The notes beneath the pieces are model-generated. The model was not told where the DNA came from and ran no database searches. It worked only from the letters and a program-made list of their open reading frames with translations. From Nelumbo lutea (Eukaryota; Streptophyta; Magnoliopsida; Proteales; Nelumbonaceae), in contig JAKGHH010000004.1 in the NCBI GenBank assembly GCA_022828595.1, forward strand, positions 81,992,270-82,056,269: 64,000 nucleotides of DNA, in the 5' to 3' direction. A program made the position numbers and the translations under genes. Numbering within the stretch: the stretch's first letter is position 1; every line of letters starts with the position of its first letter. Positions 58,691 through 64,000 of this stretch are shown in pieces.

Positions 58691-59826
58691 CTCAATGCAC
58701 CCAATTCCATGGGGTTTTTAAAACTAAGGTTGCATTTGGGAGTGATTTTCCAATGGCTTTTTTAGGCTTTTTACATTAGAGAATAAAAATCAATAAAAGT
58801 GCTCTATTTAGCATGTCTTTCTGCATGGTCTGTCGGCTATTTACAAGCCTAGCAGATTGCGATTCGCTCTTTTCCCGTTTCGTTCACAGTAGATTTAGCT
58901 ATCAAAAGATCATGTCCTAAAAAGACATGCAAAGCCTGTTTTGGGCTGATTTCGGGAAACTCTAAATGGAGCTTTTCAATATTTTTTCGATTCATCTTCA
59001 CCCAAAAAGACATGCCTGAATCAAACGATCTTCAGACTGTCAAGATCTACCAGAAGATCTTCTCCAAAAGACTTGCCAAATGGCTTCAAATTATTTGATG
59101 AAAAACTCAAAATGGGCTTTTTCTATAACAAATCAGAAAAAAAAAAAGCTCCATTTAACTTTTTACATTTACAACAAGCAATTTTGGACCAAGAAAAAAT
59201 CCAATGACCATCTAAATAAAAATACTTTTTCAAAAAACTCATTTCAAAAGGTGCTTTTGGAGGGGGGGGGGACTCCATAATGCGGCCTGAAGCCAGGAGG
59301 ATAAGCGGGGCATGTTGCTGGGTGGGGCAAAATTAAAGCTCGCATTTTTCTTTTTTTTTTTCCTTTTATTAAAACCCCCCTAATTCATCTTCAATTGTGT
59401 TTCTTGCACTCCACATGCTTGTCAAAATTATTTATTTATTTTGCATGGTAGGCAGGTTTGTTTGGTTACGAGCTGAGCCGCTGACCAACCTAATTTTATT
59501 ATCATATAAAGAAAGAGATACATGCAAACTAAAATAATATTTAGGAAAAATCTTGACATGCTAGCAGAAAATCAGTGAGAACCATCAATCATTAATTCCC
59601 ATCTTCTACTAAAACTAGTTGATAAAAGCTTATCAGGACCTACACACAATAGGAAGAAATATATTAAAAATGGTCAACTGAGTCGGAAAATTATCTTCCT
59701 CACTCAAGACGATGGTCTATTTTATTTTTATCGTATAAGATGATTTGATGATGACCTTAAAAAAAGGTTGCTTACCCTTTTTTTTACGTTAGAGGTTTAC
59801 ACAAGGAAAACAGTCCGTTAGATCTG
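58691..59826. other. Upstream region of the peroxidase gene
   Basis: No gene. The segment 58730-59287 begins aaggttgcatttgggagt and ends actccataatgcggcct, so it may be another TIR element. A G-run lies near 59263-59271. Confidence 0.45.
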
Positions 59827-59834
59827 TATATATA
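59827..59834 (+). promoter_or_regulatory. TATA box of the peroxidase gene
   Basis: TATATATA followed by GAAGGATG, 75-82 bp before the ATG at 59909. This leaves room for a 5' UTR of about 50 bases that holds a short GA run (59879-59891). Confidence 0.72.
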
Positions 59835-59908
59835 GAAGGATGAACTTCTGAACTTTGCAACATCGTCTGAGTGCGTTCAGAGAGAGAGAGAGGTTTAGGG
59901 TTTTAAAG

Positions 59909-63345
<3,437 letters not shown>

Positions 63346-64000
63346 GAGGTTATCGATCTAATAGGATATATTACATTAATTGATTCAGCTGGTTCATGAA
63401 GTTACAGAGGAGTTTAAGCGGAAGGGTGATTAAATGTATTTTCATGTCTGGTGTCTTCTATTTGATGGTTGTGTTTTTGTCTGTGATGAATGTTTGATGA
63501 TTTGGATGTAATGTGATTATTCTTGTTGAGTTGAGTTTGGTACGTTAAGAAAAGCTCCGTCTTGTTTGAAATTTTATTGTTTTTTACAATTTCTATTTAT
63601 TTATTTATTTTCCTCTTTGGGTTGCAATTCATGAATCTAATGATCATCATCCTAATTAGTGGCGTTTCTCAACTAAAGGGTTTCTCTTTGCCACGTGGAG
63701 AGTCGATGTGGCAAACCAAAACATACCCTAGGCCCCTAGGGGGATGCTATTCTCTAGGCGTCTGTTTGGCATTGTTGTCATTGCTCCAGAAAACGATGAC
63801 ACATCAGTACCACATCGAAAAACGGTATTTCAGAAAATGCTTATTTGTTTGGAACCGTTTTTCTATAAAAAATGGTGATTTAAGTCATGTCTTGAAAATC
63901 GAGAAGATGTGGTTTGGAGCAACACTGAATTTGGTGTTTCCTAAAGCTGCAGCTTGTTGCTCATTAGGGATATGAAGTGGCAGCCATAGGGACATGACGT
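63346..64000. other. Peroxidase 3' flank
   Basis: 3' UTR and downstream DNA. The frame at 63562-63975 shows no domain. From about 63750 (aggcgtctgtttggcattg) the sequence looks like the start of another TIR element running out of the window. Confidence 0.4.

Noticed and set aside
59855..59908. In-frame upstream ATG as peroxidase start
   Set aside because: It would add 18 charged residues before the signal peptide and fall within the probable 5' UTR; Met at 59909 gives a standard secretory leader.
63562..63975. 137-codon frame after the peroxidase
   Set aside because: Runs through the 3' flank into MITE-like sequence; no domain or homology signs.

Overview
This window is plant nuclear DNA. 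The supporting evidence is split genes with GT-AG introns, a DYW-class PPR gene, a ROP GTPase-activating gene, a class III peroxidase, Ty1/Copia elements primed by initiator tRNA-Met, and many small TIR elements. The sequence does not fix the species. Dense TE-filled introns suggest a woody or early-diverging angiosperm, but that is inference only. No CRISPR, operon, plasmid or phage feature and no tRNA gene was seen.

Layout. 1-4480: TE debris (a Copia protease remnant, two LINE scraps on opposite strands, a decayed minus-strand Copia) lying upstream of, or in an upstream intron of, a Bruno/CELF-type RNA-binding protein gene. 4483-13238 (+): the last four coding exons of that gene. A 5.7-kb Copia element (5115-10812, TSD ttatg, LTR ends TG...CT) sits in its largest intron. 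13239-22860: 3' region, microsatellites and a cluster of nested MITEs near 18 kb. 22875-28270 (+): a second decayed Copia element. 28270-31000: an intron-less acidic 153-aa gene of unknown function with a TATA box. 31-39 kb: AT-rich intergenic DNA with several MITEs. 39376/39511-41385 (+): an intron-less, intact PPR-DYW gene, convergent with 42536-45168 (-), a four-exon CRIB-RhoGAP (RopGAP) gene. 45.2-50.1 kb: intergenic DNA with Tourist-like and hAT-like MITEs. 50135-55339 (-): a third Copia element with both LTRs and a perfect 5-bp TSD (gttga). 55.3-59.8 kb: nested MITEs. 59909-63345 (+): a complete four-exon secreted class III peroxidase whose three introns each carry a different MITE.

The host genes are unrelated in function: RNA binding, organelle RNA editing, ROP signalling, and apoplastic peroxide chemistry. 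They form no pathway cluster. I found no convincing new multi-gene system. The most unusual content is the small-transposon layer: at least seven inverted-repeat families, several with target-site duplications readable by eye and some nested in one another. A GA microsatellite also directly abuts the RopGAP start codon, and the Copia element in the CELF gene has non-canonical LTR ends.
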